Made by a program: the position numbers and the translations under genes. A stretch of 64,000 nt of DNA, taken from assembly GCF_003943505.1 (NCBI RefSeq), contig NZ_RJPS01000001.1:212640-276639 (forward strand), given 5' to 3'. Each line of letters opens with the position of its first letter. Position 1 is the stretch's first letter. The notes under the pieces are model-generated. The model made no database searches. It saw only the letters and a program-made list of their open reading frames with translations, and had not been told where the DNA came from. Positions 20,075 to 29,116 of this stretch are shown in pieces. The DNA is from Streptococcus cristatus. GTDB taxonomy: Bacteria; Bacillota; Bacilli; Lactobacillales; Streptococcaceae.

Positions 20075-23000
20075 TTACTTCCCAGTAAAGTATTGTACCG
20101 CTGACGCAAATAGGTGCTGGTCTTTATTTCCTGGGATGTTTTGGAAGAGACCGTCTTCATAACGTTCTGAGTGCCCCATTTTACCGATAATCTGGCCATT
20201 CTTGCTGGTAATTCCTTCGATGGCATGGACAGAACCGTTCGGATTGTATTTAGAATCCATGCTTGGTTTGCCGTCAAAGTCAACATATTGGCTAAAGATT
20301 TGACCATTGTCACGAAGCTGCGCAAATTCCTCAGCCGTCACAACAAACTTCCCTTCACCATGTGATACTGGAATGGCATGGATATCGCCCACTTGCACCC
20401 CAGCCAACCATGGCGAGTTGGTATTGGCAATCCGAGTTTCCACCATCTTGGCCACGTGCTGGTTGGCATCATTGTAGAAGAGGGTTGGGCTAGTACTGCT
20501 GGCATCCTCAAAGTTACCGTATGGAAGAAGACCTGATTTGACCAAGGCCTGGAATCCATTACAGATACCGATAATCAAGCCACCACGAGCGATAAAGCTA
20601 TCAATGGCTGCACGCACTTTTTCATTAAGCAGGATGTTGACGATAAACTTAGCTGAACCATCTGGCTCGTCCGCAGCTGAGAATCCACCTGCGAAGAAAA
20701 GGATGTTAGCCTTACCAATGTTGTCAACCATGGTTTCAACTGACTTAACAATGGCTTCTTCATTCAAGGTCACAAATGGCACCAAGTTGACCTCTGCACC
20801 TTCTTTTTCGAAGGCCTTAGCTGAGTCATATTCTGAGTTGGTTCCTGGGAAGACCGGGATGTAAACCACAGGTTTTTCAATAGTTTCCTTCGCTTTGATG
20901 ACTGCGTCAGAAGCGACAGCTGGCACTTCTGCCAGTTCTTTCGCTTGGGCAAATTCAGTTGGATAGACTTCTTCCAGTTTTCCTTGGAAAGCACTGTCAA
21001 GCTTGTGTCCATCTAGCTTCACGCCGTTGACAAGGAGAGCAAAGTCTGCGCTTGTTTGTCCAATCTTCTCCACTCCAACGATTTCTTCAGGAGATGTGAA
21101 GACAAATCCACCCAATTGTGCTGTCAAAGAACTTTCAAGTTCAGGCAAGGTCACCTCTACACCGATATGATTTCCAAAGGTAGCAAGAGCCAAGCTTTCA
21201 ACCACACCACCGTATTTGACAGCTGAAGCCGCCGTCACCTTATGAGCTTTTTGAATGGCTTCAAACTGAGCAAAATTAGACTTAATAAGTTCAAAATTAA
21301 TTTCTGCAGAGAGGGCTTGACCTGGAATGTAGTAGATGTTTTCACCAGCAGTCTTAAACTCAGGAGAGAGCACCTTACGGCTATCTGCCGTCGTCACCCC
21401 AAAGGCAACCAAGGTTGGTGGTACGGTTAATTCCTCAAAGGTACCAGACATAGAGTCTTTCCCACCGATCGATGGCAAGCCAAGTTGGATTTGTGCTTCG
21501 ATAGAGCCTAGAAGAGCGGCTACTGGCCGACCGAAACGCTCAGCTTGTTTGTCCATACGCTCGAAATATTCTTGGTAAGAGAAGCGAGACTTGGACCAGT
21601 TGGCACCAGTAGCAACCAAACGAGCAGTTGCTTCGATAACCGCATAAGCAGCACCGTGGTATGGAGACCATTCTGCCACGTAAGGATTGAATCCTTGGGC
21701 CATGACTGACGCAGTGTGAGTCACACCGTGTTGAACTGGTAATTTCTGCACAGAAGCCTCAGTTAGTGTGAGTTGGTAGCGACCACCAAGTGGGTGATTG
21801 ACCGTTGAACGACCAACAGAGCAATCAAAGATGGTTTGCAAGCCTTTTTGACTCGCATGGTTGAGGTCAGACAAGACCGCAAGGGTATCTGCTTCAAGTG
21901 TGTTAGCAGATGTTTGACGTTCTTCTGGAAGTTCGACATCCTTGTCTACAACCTTGGCATCAACGACCACACGCACACCGTTAGTATCAAGGAAACGGCG
22001 TTCCAAGTCGACAATCGTTTCACCATTCCAGTGCATGACTAGATTTGGTTTTTCAGTCACTGTTGCCACAACAACAGCATCAATATTTTCCTTGTTACAT
22101 TCAGCAACGAAGACATCTACGTCCTCAGGACGAACCACGACTGCCATCCGTTCTTGCGATTCAGAGATGGCAATTTCTGTACCGTTCAATCCTCGGTATT
22201 TAAGAGGCACTTTGTTAAGGTCGATTTCAAGACCATCTGCCAATTCACCGATAGCCACACAAACACCACCAGCTCCAAAGTCATTGGACTTCTTGATGAG
22301 ACGAGTGACAGCGCCATTACGGAAAAGACGTTGGATCTTACGCTCTTCGATGGCATTCCCTTTTTGAACCTCAGCACCAGCAGTCTCCACAGACTCAACC
22401 GTTTGAACCTTAGAAGACCCTGTCGCACCACCGACACCATCACGGCCTGTCTTACCACCAAGAAGAATGATCACATCGCCTGCTTCCGGTTTTTCACGGA
22501 CAACGTTGCCCTTGGGAGCCGCACCAACAACGGCACCTAACTCCATGCGTTTAGCTACAAAGCCTGGGTGGAAATACTCACGAACGTAGGTCGTCGCAAG
22601 CCCAATCTGGTTTCCGTAGGAAGAATAACCATGAGCCGCTGTCTTAGAAATGACTTGTTGTGGCAATTTACCAGCGCGAGTTTCTGAAATCGGTGCTGTA
22701 ATGTCACCAGCACCTGAGATACGCATAGCTTGGTAAACGTATGAACGGCCTGACAATGGGTCACGAATGGCACCACCAATACAAGTAGCCGCTCCACCAA
22801 ATGGTTCGATTTCCGTTGGATGGTTGTGGGTTTCGTTCTTGAACATGAGGAGCCAAGGTTCCTTGACACCATCAACGTCTACTTCAATTTCGACCGAGCA
22901 GGCATTGATCTCGTCTGACACCTCCATATCATCCAAACGCCCATTGGCACGCTCATAACGACCAAAAATAGTTGCCATATCCATCAAGGTTTGCGGTTTC

Positions 23001-23800
23001 TCCGAACGCCCCAACTCTTCACGCATGGCAATATACTTGTCATAAGTCGCCTGCAATTGCTTTTGGAATTTAGAAGCTGAGAAATCAATCTGTTTCAACT
23101 CTGTCTCAAAAGTCGTGTGACGGCAGTGGTCAGACCAGTAAGTGTCCAAAACCTTGAGCTCAGTTTCCGTCGGCACGCGCCCAATTGACTTGAAATAGTC
23201 TTGGATAAAGAGCAAATCGTCCACTTCCATGGCCGTCCCTTGTTCGGCCTTGTAACGTGCAAAGTCTTCTGCCGTATAGCTTTCAAAGAAAGTCAATTTA
23301 GGAATGGTCTTGTCTGACTCTGAAAATTCCTGCTTGGCAATTCCAGTCGTGATATCCTTGAAACGAGAGTCCACTGGATTGAGCAAATAGTTTTTGACCG
23401 CTTCCAACTCAGTCGCATCAATATCTTTATTAACCAAGTAAAGTTGGGCTGTATTGACCATCACGTCACTAGAACTTCCTAGCAAAAGTAAGGCTTCCTG
23501 TGAAGAAGCTGCGCGCTGGTCAAACTGTCCTGGCAAACTTTCAATGGCAAAGAAAGCATAGTTGGCAAGATCCGCCTGCACAGCCGCTTCATCCAAGACA
23601 TGGTCTGTCACCTGCTCAGAGAAGATGTGTTTCTCTGCAGGCGCAAACAAATCCTCTGCCAAATCAAAGACATCATACACTTGCACAATGCGAATACTTT
23701 TCAAAGTTGACAGTCCCAAGTTATGTTGGAGTTCTCTCACCAAACTCTCTGATTTGACCTGAAAATCAGCCTTTTTTTCAACAAAAATACGTTTATCCAT
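20075..23800 (-). CDS. purL: Phosphoribosylformylglycinamidine synthase, single-chain form
   Basis: The 1241-residue enzyme converts FGAR and glutamine to FGAM. It is the long form in which synthetase and glutaminase are fused. The N-terminal PurS-like part (to about residue 150), the linker with YWSDHCRHTTF, the ATP-site loop NETHNHPTEIEPFGGAATC and a second synthetase half are followed by a class I glutaminase domain (about residues 985-1241) with nucleophile GICNGFQ and the late HGEGKF histidine/glutamate pair. Single-chain PurL in a Firmicute is characteristic of streptococci, where no separate purS/purQ is needed. Confidence 0.98.
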   Translation of the reverse strand: MDKRIFVEKKADFQVKSESLVRELQHNLGLSTLKSIRIVQVYDVFDLAEDLFAPAEKHIFSEQVTDHVLDEAAVQADLANYAFFAIESLPGQFDQRAASSQEALLLLGSSSDVMVNTAQLYLVNKDIDATELEAVKNYLLNPVDSRFKDITTGIAKQEFSESDKTIPKLTFFESYTAEDFARYKAEQGTAMEVDDLLFIQDYFKSIGRVPTETELKVLDTYWSDHCRHTTFETELKQIDFSASKFQKQLQATYDKYIAMREELGRSEKPQTLMDMATIFGRYERANGRLDDMEVSDEINACSVEIEVDVDGVKEPWLLMFKNETHNHPTEIEPFGGAATCIGGAIRDPLSGRSYVYQAMRISGAGDITAPISETRAGKLPQQVISKTAAHGYSSYGNQIGLATTYVREYFHPGFVAKRMELGAVVGAAPKGNVVREKPEAGDVIILLGGKTGRDGVGGATGSSKVQTVESVETAGAEVQKGNAIEERKIQRLFRNGAVTRLIKKSNDFGAGGVCVAIGELADGLEIDLNKVPLKYRGLNGTEIAISESQERMAVVVRPEDVDVFVAECNKENIDAVVVATVTEKPNLVMHWNGETIVDLERRFLDTNGVRVVVDAKVVDKDVELPEERQTSANTLEADTLAVLSDLNHASQKGLQTIFDCSVGRSTVNHPLGGRYQLTLTEASVQKLPVQHGVTHTASVMAQGFNPYVAEWSPYHGAAYAVIEATARLVATGANWSKSRFSYQEYFERMDKQAERFGRPVAALLGSIEAQIQLGLPSIGGKDSMSGTFEELTVPPTLVAFGVTTADSRKVLSPEFKTAGENIYYIPGQALSAEINFELIKSNFAQFEAIQKAHKVTAASAVKYGGVVESLALATFGNHIGVEVTLPELESSLTAQLGGFVFTSPEEIVGVEKIGQTSADFALLVNGVKLDGHKLDSAFQGKLEEVYPTEFAQAKELAEVPAVASDAVIKAKETIEKPVVYIPVFPGTNSEYDSAKAFEKEGAEVNLVPFVTLNEEAIVKSVETMVDNIGKANILFFAGGFSAADEPDGSAKFIVNILLNEKVRAAIDSFIARGGLIIGICNGFQALVKSGLLPYGNFEDASSTSPTLFYNDANQHVAKMVETRIANTNSPWLAGVQVGDIHAIPVSHGEGKFVVTAEEFAQLRDNGQIFSQYVDFDGKPSMDSKYNPNGSVHAIEGITSKNGQIIGKMGHSERYEDGLFQNIPGNKDQHLFASAVQYFTGK

Positions 23801-23867
23801 TAATTCTTATCCCTTTATTTCAGCTCTTGCAATATTCCCAAACGAACTCATGGTTATTGCAAACAGA

Positions 23868-24575
23868 TTATTTCAATCCTTGCAACTTTTCCCAGACAAT
23901 CTCATAAACGTCTGTCAATTCACCCAAGCCACGGCGGAAAACATCCTTGTCCATGTGGTTGCCATCCGCATCCCACAAACGGCAGTTATCTGGTGAAAAT
24001 TCGTCTGCCAAGATAATCTTGCCTTCCTTATCAAAACCGAATTCTAGCTTAAAATCAATCAACTTAAGACCAATCTCAGCAAACCAAGCTTTCAAGAACT
24101 CATTGATACGACGGGTTTCTTCCTTCAAGTAAGCAATCTGCTGGTCATCCGCAATCTGTAGGAATTTCACATGCTCGTCATTGATAAAGGGATCATCCAA
24201 ATCATCGTTTTTATAGTAAAATTCGACGATCGGCGTTTCCAAGGCGATCCCTTCTTCCACACCAAAGCGTTTAGAGAAAGAGCCCGCCGTATAGTTGCGC
24301 AATACCACTTCCAAGGGAATAATATCAACTTTCTTATTAAGCTGATCTGTATCTGAGATTTTCTCGATAAAATGCGTTGCTACACCGGCAGCGTTCAACT
24401 TTTCAAAGATAAAGGCTGAAATCTGATTGTTTAAGACTCCCTTACCCGCAATCTGCTCCTTTTTGACACCATTAAAAGCAGTTGCTTGATCCTTGTAGCG
24501 GGACAAAATCACCTGCTCATCTTCTGTCGCAAAAATATCCTTTGCTTTTCCCGAATATAACAACTTGTTTGACAT
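23868..24575 (-). CDS. purC: Phosphoribosylaminoimidazole-succinocarboxamide synthase (SAICAR synthetase)
   Basis: The 235-residue ATP-dependent ligase joins CAIR and aspartate. It has [10 protein letters not shown] near the start, the [15 protein letters not shown] segment, LIDFKLEFG and the [13 protein letters not shown] motif. It is the first gene of the purine operon, with its own promoter and a PurBox-like site upstream. Confidence 0.97.
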   Translation of the reverse strand: MSNKLLYSGKAKDIFATEDEQVILSRYKDQATAFNGVKKEQIAGKGVLNNQISAFIFEKLNAAGVATHFIEKISDTDQLNKKVDIIPLEVVLRNYTAGSFSKRFGVEEGIALETPIVEFYYKNDDLDDPFINDEHVKFLQIADDQQIAYLKEETRRINEFLKAWFAEIGLKLIDFKLEFGFDKEGKIILADEFSPDNCRLWDADGNHMDKDVFRRGLGELTDVYEIVWEKLQGLK

Positions 24576-24608
24576 TTTATTATTCGCCTTTCGTGTTTTT
24601 ATGCTTTA

Positions 24609-24655
24609 AGTGTATCACTTTTAAATATATTTTACAAGCTTTTCCCGTACATTAT
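24609..24655 (-). promoter_or_regulatory. Promoter of the purine operon with a PurBox-like element
   Basis: The minus strand has TTGTAA (24632-24637), a 17-bp spacer and TACACT (24609-24614) with extended TG-A. Directly upstream of the -35, the plus strand reads CCCGTACATTATA (to 24655), which resembles a lactic-acid-bacterial PurBox core (CCGAAC followed by A/T) and shares CG-ACATTATA with the site in front of purR. PurR control is an inference from this similarity. Confidence 0.55.
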
Positions 24656-24722
24656 AGATGTAAAAACAGGAAAGGTATTGGAAAAATTAACAGTAAAAAG
24701 CTGAAAATATATTTTCCTCATA

Positions 24723-24751
24723 CAAAAACAGGACTTTTTCAAGCCCTGTTC
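24723..24751 (-). terminator. Terminator of glnR-glnA
   Basis: Arms AACAGGG and TCCTGTT with an AAAAA-type loop and five Ts on the minus strand, ten bases after the glnA stop codon. Confidence 0.85.
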
Positions 24752-24760
24752 TAGAATTTA

Positions 24761-26107
24761 TTAATATAAGTCCAAATAATTATCAATTTCCCATTGGGAA
24801 ACGAAGGTCGCATAGCTAGCCCATTCAATCCGCTTGGCTTCAACAAAGCTAGTGTAGATATGATTCCCCAAGGCTGCTTTAACCACCTCGTCTTCGGTCA
24901 AGGCCTTAACAGCATTGTGGAGAGTAGACGGCAGGTCAGTGATACCCGCTTCCTTGCGCTCTTCAGCTGTCATCACATAGATATTTTCCTCGATTGGAGC
25001 TGGCGCTTCGATTTTATTTTCCACTCCATGCAGTCCCACTTCTAGGAGCACTGCCATAGCAATATAAGGATTAGCCATAGGGTCTACTGAACGCAATTCC
25101 AATCGCGTTCCCATACCGCGCGATGCTGGCACCCGAACCAAAGGCGAGCGATTTTGCCCAGCCCAAGCGATGTAAACTGGTGCTTCAAAGCCAGGCACCA
25201 AACGTTTATAAGAGTTGACAGTCGGATTCATGATAGCTGTATAGTTATAGGCATGCTTAATCAGACCGCCCAAGAAATAGTAGGCCGTTTCAGACAACTG
25301 CATTCCTTTTGGATCCTCTGGATCATAAAATGCATTATTTCCATCTTGGTCAAAGAGGGACATATTGCAGTGCATACCAGAACCAGCAATACCAAACTTC
25401 GGCTTAGCCATAAAGGTCGCATAGAGGCCGTGCTTACGAGCAATGGTTTTCACCACCAACTTGAAAATCTGAATCTTATCACAAGCGCGAAGCACTTCAT
25501 CATACTTAAAGTCAATCTCGTGCTGACCGACTGCCACCTCATGGTGACTCGCTTCTACTTCAAATCCCATCTTAGTCAAAACATTGACAATTTCTCGACG
25601 GGTATTATCCGCCAAGTCTGTCGGCGCCAAGTCAAAGTATCCACCTTTGTCATTCACTTCCAGTGTCGGATCGCCATTCTCATCCAGTTTGAAAAGGAAA
25701 AATTCTGGCTCAGGACCAAGATTAAAAGACTTGAAGCCCAGTGCTTCCATATGTTTGAGAGCTCGCTTAAGGTTACTACGAGGATCTCCTGCAAAGGGAA
25801 CATGTTCTGTCGTATAAACATCACAGATCAAGCCTGCTACACTGCCATTTTCATCTCCCCAAGGAAAAACTGTCCAAGTATCCAAATCAGGATAAAGATA
25901 CATGTCAGATTCGTTGATCCGAACAAATCCCTCGATAGACGAACCGTCAAACATAGCCTTATTTGATAAGACCTTTTCAAGCTGCTCATCCGTTGCTGGA
26001 ATTTCAACGTTTTTCATGGTTCCCAAAATATCAGAGAACATCAGACGGATGAAAGTGACGTTTTTTTCTTTTACTTCGCGACGAATATCAGCTGCTGTAA
26101 TGGGCAT
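24761..26107 (-). CDS. glnA: Glutamine synthetase, type I
   Basis: The 448-residue enzyme makes glutamine from glutamate, ammonia and ATP as a dodecamer. Visible motifs include [12 protein letters not shown], the ATP-region [33 protein letters not shown] and [13 protein letters not shown]. The 448-residue length without the adenylylation-loop extension fits the GSI-alpha class of Firmicutes, regulated by feedback and GlnR instead of adenylylation. It lies 30 bp behind glnR in one operon. Confidence 0.98.
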   Translation of the reverse strand: MPITAADIRREVKEKNVTFIRLMFSDILGTMKNVEIPATDEQLEKVLSNKAMFDGSSIEGFVRINESDMYLYPDLDTWTVFPWGDENGSVAGLICDVYTTEHVPFAGDPRSNLKRALKHMEALGFKSFNLGPEPEFFLFKLDENGDPTLEVNDKGGYFDLAPTDLADNTRREIVNVLTKMGFEVEASHHEVAVGQHEIDFKYDEVLRACDKIQIFKLVVKTIARKHGLYATFMAKPKFGIAGSGMHCNMSLFDQDGNNAFYDPEDPKGMQLSETAYYFLGGLIKHAYNYTAIMNPTVNSYKRLVPGFEAPVYIAWAGQNRSPLVRVPASRGMGTRLELRSVDPMANPYIAMAVLLEVGLHGVENKIEAPAPIEENIYVMTAEERKEAGITDLPSTLHNAVKALTEDEVVKAALGNHIYTSFVEAKRIEWASYATFVSQWEIDNYLDLY

Positions 26108-26137
26108 GGGTAACTCCTTATAGTTTTAAAAAATAGT

Positions 26138-26503
26138 TTATGGCCGACGCATGTGACCAAAGGTTGGCAGAGAAGAGCCAAAACGACCTTGCTGTAAAAT
26201 ATCATTGTGGAGAGCCCGGCGGACTTCCTTTTCACTAATCGTTTTGTGGGATTTAGCTTCACGTTCAGCATATTTCTTTTTAATAGCAGCGATATTATAT
26301 CCTTCAGAAATATAATCCTTAATTTCCAAAAGTCGGTCCATATCATTCAGAGAATACATTCGACGGTTGCCCTCATTCCGAACAGGAGTAATGAGGTTTT
26401 GCTCCTCATAATATCGAATCTGACGGGCAGATAAGTCCGTCAACTTCATAACGCTACCTATGGGAAAGACTGCCATATTTCGGCGAAACTCTTTTTCCTT
26501 CAT
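26138..26503 (-). CDS. glnR: Transcriptional repressor of nitrogen metabolism, MerR family
   Basis: The 121-residue protein has an N-terminal MerR winged-helix domain (LTDLSARQIRYYEEQNLI, then NRRMYSLNDMDRL) and a short basic C-terminal tail ending GHMRRP, which in GlnR senses feedback-inhibited glutamine synthetase. It represses glnRA and other nitrogen genes under nitrogen excess. A well-matched GlnR box overlaps its own promoter region, so it is autoregulated. Confidence 0.96.
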   Translation of the reverse strand: MKEKEFRRNMAVFPIGSVMKLTDLSARQIRYYEEQNLITPVRNEGNRRMYSLNDMDRLLEIKDYISEGYNIAAIKKKYAEREAKSHKTISEKEVRRALHNDILQQGRFGSSLPTFGHMRRP

Positions 26504-26523
26504 TTTTTTCCTCTCTATGCACT

Positions 26524-26575
26524 ATTATAACTAATTTTTTTTGTATGTCAACAATCAATGTGAGATTTTCTTACA
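26524..26575 (-). promoter_or_regulatory. glnR-glnA promoter and GlnR operator
   Basis: The minus strand has TTGACA (26546-26551), a 16-bp spacer and TATAAT (26524-26529). Eight bases upstream of the -35, positions 26559-26575 read TGTAAGAAAATCTCACA, an exact match to the GlnR operator consensus TGTNA-N7-TNACA. Confidence 0.9.
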
Positions 26576-26579
26576 CATT

Positions 26580-27104
26580 TTAATTTATAGACTTAAAGAA
26601 ATTCTTAATTCTATCTACATCGGAATTTACCACTATTGCAACAAAGACACCCATAAAGGTTTCAAAAACTCTAGCAAAAACGTATAAAATAGTATCTTCC
26701 GGACTAATCGAGAGAGTGATAATCAGCATAGCTGAAACACCACCAATCACTCCAGCCTTATTATTCATAGCGACATTGGTCATGATCGTCAGCATCGTAC
26801 AGATTGGCACAAATACCAAAGTCACCCAAAACTGATCGTCCAATAAATTTCCTAACAAATAAAATAACAGGGCGTAGAAACCACCGACGCTATTTCCTAA
26901 AATACGAGAAGTCCCAAAATGAACACTTTTATCAAAATCTTCCCGCAGGCTAAACACCGCCGTCAAAGCCCCAATCTGGAGCCCCTTCCAGCCAAACATG
27001 CCAAAAATGAGTAGGACAATAAAGACTGCTATCCCCGTTTTCATCGTCCTCATACCCAAGCGGAATTTCGATTTATCAAATTTGTACTTACTAAAATAGC
27101 TCAT
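26580..27104 (-). CDS. Aromatic acid exporter / FUSC-like membrane protein
   Basis: The 174-residue protein starts with a basic stretch (KYKFDKSKFRLGMRTMKTGIAV) leading into a hydrophobic region with about five membrane segments and ends KNFFKSIN. The GMRTMKTGIAV start and the SLREDFDKSV/RILGNSVGG segments are typical of the small aromatic acid exporter (ArAE_1) proteins of Firmicutes. It probably forms part of a membrane efflux channel, substrate unknown. It is monocistronic, ending four bases short of the GlnR box. Confidence 0.82.
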   Translation of the reverse strand: MSYFSKYKFDKSKFRLGMRTMKTGIAVFIVLLIFGMFGWKGLQIGALTAVFSLREDFDKSVHFGTSRILGNSVGGFYALLFYLLGNLLDDQFWVTLVFVPICTMLTIMTNVAMNNKAGVIGGVSAMLIITLSISPEDTILYVFARVFETFMGVFVAIVVNSDVDRIKNFFKSIN

Positions 27105-27293
27105 GCCTTTTCCCTTTTAAAAGTAAACTATCTTTATTCTAACATATTTTCTAATAAAAATGCTCTGTCCATCCAGCTTATTGTTAACCGCCTAGCAAAA
27201 AGACATAGCTGCTCCCTCTCTTTTCTAGATACATTTCCCGTTGTCGATCAGTTAGTAAGAAAATATGACTAGATCTTACAAAGACAAGAGAAA

Positions 27294-27470
27294 AGAGGCT
27301 GGGACAAAAGTCCTAGCCTCTCAATTGTCTTTGGATTGTCGAGCAAGACGCAGTGGTTGAGTGGGCTCTACTACGCTGATTTCATCAGCTTTTACAGCCC
27401 TACTCAACTGTGCGGAGGTGGGACGACGAAATCGAATTCTAACGAATTACCGATTTCTGTCCTACTCTCT
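27294..27470 (+). repeat. 177-bp three-hairpin intergenic repeat, copy 1
   Basis: This copy begins GAGGCTGGGACAAAAGTCC and ends CTGTCC(T/C)ACTCTCT. It holds three stem-loops: a left one (27295-27320) with GAGGCT/AGCCTC arms, a long central one with GTTGAGT/ACTCAAC and inner GCTGAT/ATCAGC arms, and a right one with GTGGGAC/GTCC(T/C)AC arms. Its two ends are imperfect inverted repeats (AGAGGCTGGGACAAAAGTC against AGAGAGTGGGACAGAAATC). It differs from copy 5 at one position only. It lies between the FUSC gene and a relic of a pgk 3' end, whose stop codon is 14 bp from its right edge. Confidence 0.93.
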
Positions 27471-27483
27471 TCCATTACAAATA

Positions 27484-27555
27484 TTATTTTTCAGTCAAAG
27501 CTGCAAGTCCTGGAAGAACTTTACCTTCAAGGAGTTCCATTGATGCTCCACCACC
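27484..27555 (-). pseudogene. Relic of a second pgk 3' end (24 codons)
   Basis: On the minus strand this reads [20 protein letters not shown] followed by TEK and a TAA. The same 23 residues end the live pgk at 27672. The nucleotide sequences differ at many third codon positions (for example GCATCAATGGAACTCC in the relic against GCTTCTATGGAGCTTC in pgk). It has no start and cannot be expressed. It is best explained as the leftover end of a previous pgk allele after recombination with a related strain or species. Confidence 0.88.
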
Positions 27556-27580
27556 GCGTCACAAATACCTCCACTAACAC

Positions 27581-27605
27581 AAAAAGGTGACATAGCCACC
27601 TTTTT
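27581..27605 (-). terminator. Terminator downstream of pgk
   Basis: AAAAAGGTG and CACCTTTTT-type arms (AAAAGGTG/CCACCTTTT) form a hairpin 67 bp after the pgk stop, with Ts on either strand. A separate perfect 11-bp stem (27632-27655, TCTACAAAATC/GATTTTGTAGA) lies between it and pgk but lacks a T-run. Confidence 0.7.
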
Positions 27606-27671
27606 GTTAACGTTTCAGTTTTGTTCCTTTTTCTACAAAATCAGGATTTTGTAGAGACTAACGGGCTGAAA

Positions 27672-28871
27672 TTATTTTTCTGTAAGTGCAGCCAAACCTG
27701 GCAATACTTTACCTTCAAGAAGCTCCATAGAAGCGCCTCCGCCCGTACTAATCCATGAGAACTTGTCTGCGCGACCAAGGTTGATAGCTGCGGCAGCTGA
27801 GTCACCACCACCGATGATTGATTTCACGCCAGGTTGTTTCACGATAGCGTCCATGACACCGATTGTACCAGCTTGGAAGTCAGGGTTTTCAAATACACCC
27901 ATTGGTCCGTTCCATACAACTGTTTTCGCACCAGTCAAGGCTTCGTCGAATTTAGCGATAGATTTTGGACCGATATCCAAACCAAGGAAACCTGGATCAA
28001 CTGCTTCACCTTCAGTATCTTTTACTTCAGTGTAGTCCGCAAAAGCATTTGCTTCTTTTGAGTCAATTGGCAAGATCAATTTGCCGTTTGCCTTTTCAAG
28101 AAGAGCTTTCGCAACATCTAATTTGTCTTCTTCTACAAGTGAGTTACCGATTTCGATACCTTGTGCTTTGTAGAATGTGTAAGTCATCCCACCACCGATA
28201 AGAACTTTATCAGCTTTTTCAAGCAAGTTTTCGATAACACCGATCTTGTCTGAAACTTTTGAACCACCAAGGATAGCCACGAATGGACGTTCTGGGGCTT
28301 CAACTGCTTCTTGGATGTAGGCAATTTCGTTTTCAAGAAGGAATCCAGCAACTGCTTTTTCAACGTTTGCTGAGATACCAACGTTAGATGCGTGCGCACG
28401 GTGAGCTGTACCGAATGCATCGTTTACGAAGATACCATCTCCAAGTGATGCCCAGTATTTACCAAGTTCAGGATCGTTTTTAGATTCTTTCTTGCCGTCA
28501 ACATCTTCAAAACGAGTGTTTTCAACCAAGAGAACTTGTCCATCTTCAAGAGCGTTAACAGCGGCTTCCAATTCAGCACCACGTGTAACACCTGGGATAA
28601 ATTTAACTTCTTGTCCCAATTTAGCAGCCAAGTCAGCAGCTACAGGAGCAAGTGATTTACCTTCTTTATCTGCTTCTTCTTTTACACGTCCAAGGTGAGA
28701 GAAAAGGATAGCACGTCCACCTTGTTCAAGGATGTACTTGATAGTTGGAAGTGCTGCAGTGATACGGTTGTCATTTGTAATCACGCCATCTTTTACAGGA
28801 ACGTTGAAGTCAACACGAACGAGAACTTTTTTCCCTTTCAAGTCAACGTCTTTAACAGTCAATTTTGCCAT
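27672..28871 (-). CDS. pgk: Phosphoglycerate kinase
   Basis: The 399-residue glycolytic enzyme transfers phosphate between 1,3-bisphosphoglycerate and ADP. Visible motifs are [11 protein letters not shown], the FSHLGRVK basic segment, [44 protein letters not shown] and the nucleotide-site [17 protein letters not shown] region. It is expressed alone from an extended -10 promoter and is strongly codon-adapted. A relic of a second 3' end lies downstream. Confidence 0.98.
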   Translation of the reverse strand: MAKLTVKDVDLKGKKVLVRVDFNVPVKDGVITNDNRITAALPTIKYILEQGGRAILFSHLGRVKEEADKEGKSLAPVAADLAAKLGQEVKFIPGVTRGAELEAAVNALEDGQVLLVENTRFEDVDGKKESKNDPELGKYWASLGDGIFVNDAFGTAHRAHASNVGISANVEKAVAGFLLENEIAYIQEAVEAPERPFVAILGGSKVSDKIGVIENLLEKADKVLIGGGMTYTFYKAQGIEIGNSLVEEDKLDVAKALLEKANGKLILPIDSKEANAFADYTEVKDTEGEAVDPGFLGLDIGPKSIAKFDEALTGAKTVVWNGPMGVFENPDFQAGTIGVMDAIVKQPGVKSIIGGGDSAAAAINLGRADKFSWISTGGGASMELLEGKVLPGLAALTEK

Positions 28872-28904
28872 TAGATATGACTCCTTCTTTTTTTATACGT
28901 GTTA

Positions 28905-28913
28905 ATTATATCA
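28905..28913 (-). promoter_or_regulatory. Extended -10 promoter of pgk
   Basis: The minus strand reads TGATATAAT (TG-A-TATAAT) about 35 bp ahead of the pgk ATG. No good -35 match is present at 16-18 bp. Confidence 0.6.
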
Positions 28914-29073
28914 CAAAATCTACAAAAGTGATAGCAAAAATTCATGGCTTTTCCTTTTCTCCAATCAAAGATAGATGAAAGACTACACGATTCACATTTT
29001 TCTGATAAATGCTAATACTGCTAGATGATCGAGTTGATTTCCAATAGCCATTCCTTTAAACCATTCTGCAAAA

Positions 29074-29102
29074 CAAAAAAAGAGATCCATTCGGATCTCT
29101 TC
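29074..29102 (-). terminator. Terminator of gapA
   Basis: AGAGATCC and GGATCTCT form a perfect stem with a four-base loop, followed by seven Ts on the minus strand, 15 bp after the gapA stop codon. Confidence 0.92.
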
Positions 29103-29116
29103 TTCATACAATTGAA

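Noticed and set aside
21942-22540. Overlapping plus-strand open frames of 141 and 128 codons
   Set aside because: Both are antisense to the long purL gene and share no start signal.
20075-23800. Possible split or frameshift in purL because of its great length
   Set aside because: The single frame contains all expected domains in order; 1241 residues is normal for the fused streptococcal form.
25154-25966. 270-codon plus-strand open frame
   Set aside because: It lies wholly antisense to glnA and has no ribosome-binding site or family resemblance; it is a composition shadow of glnA.
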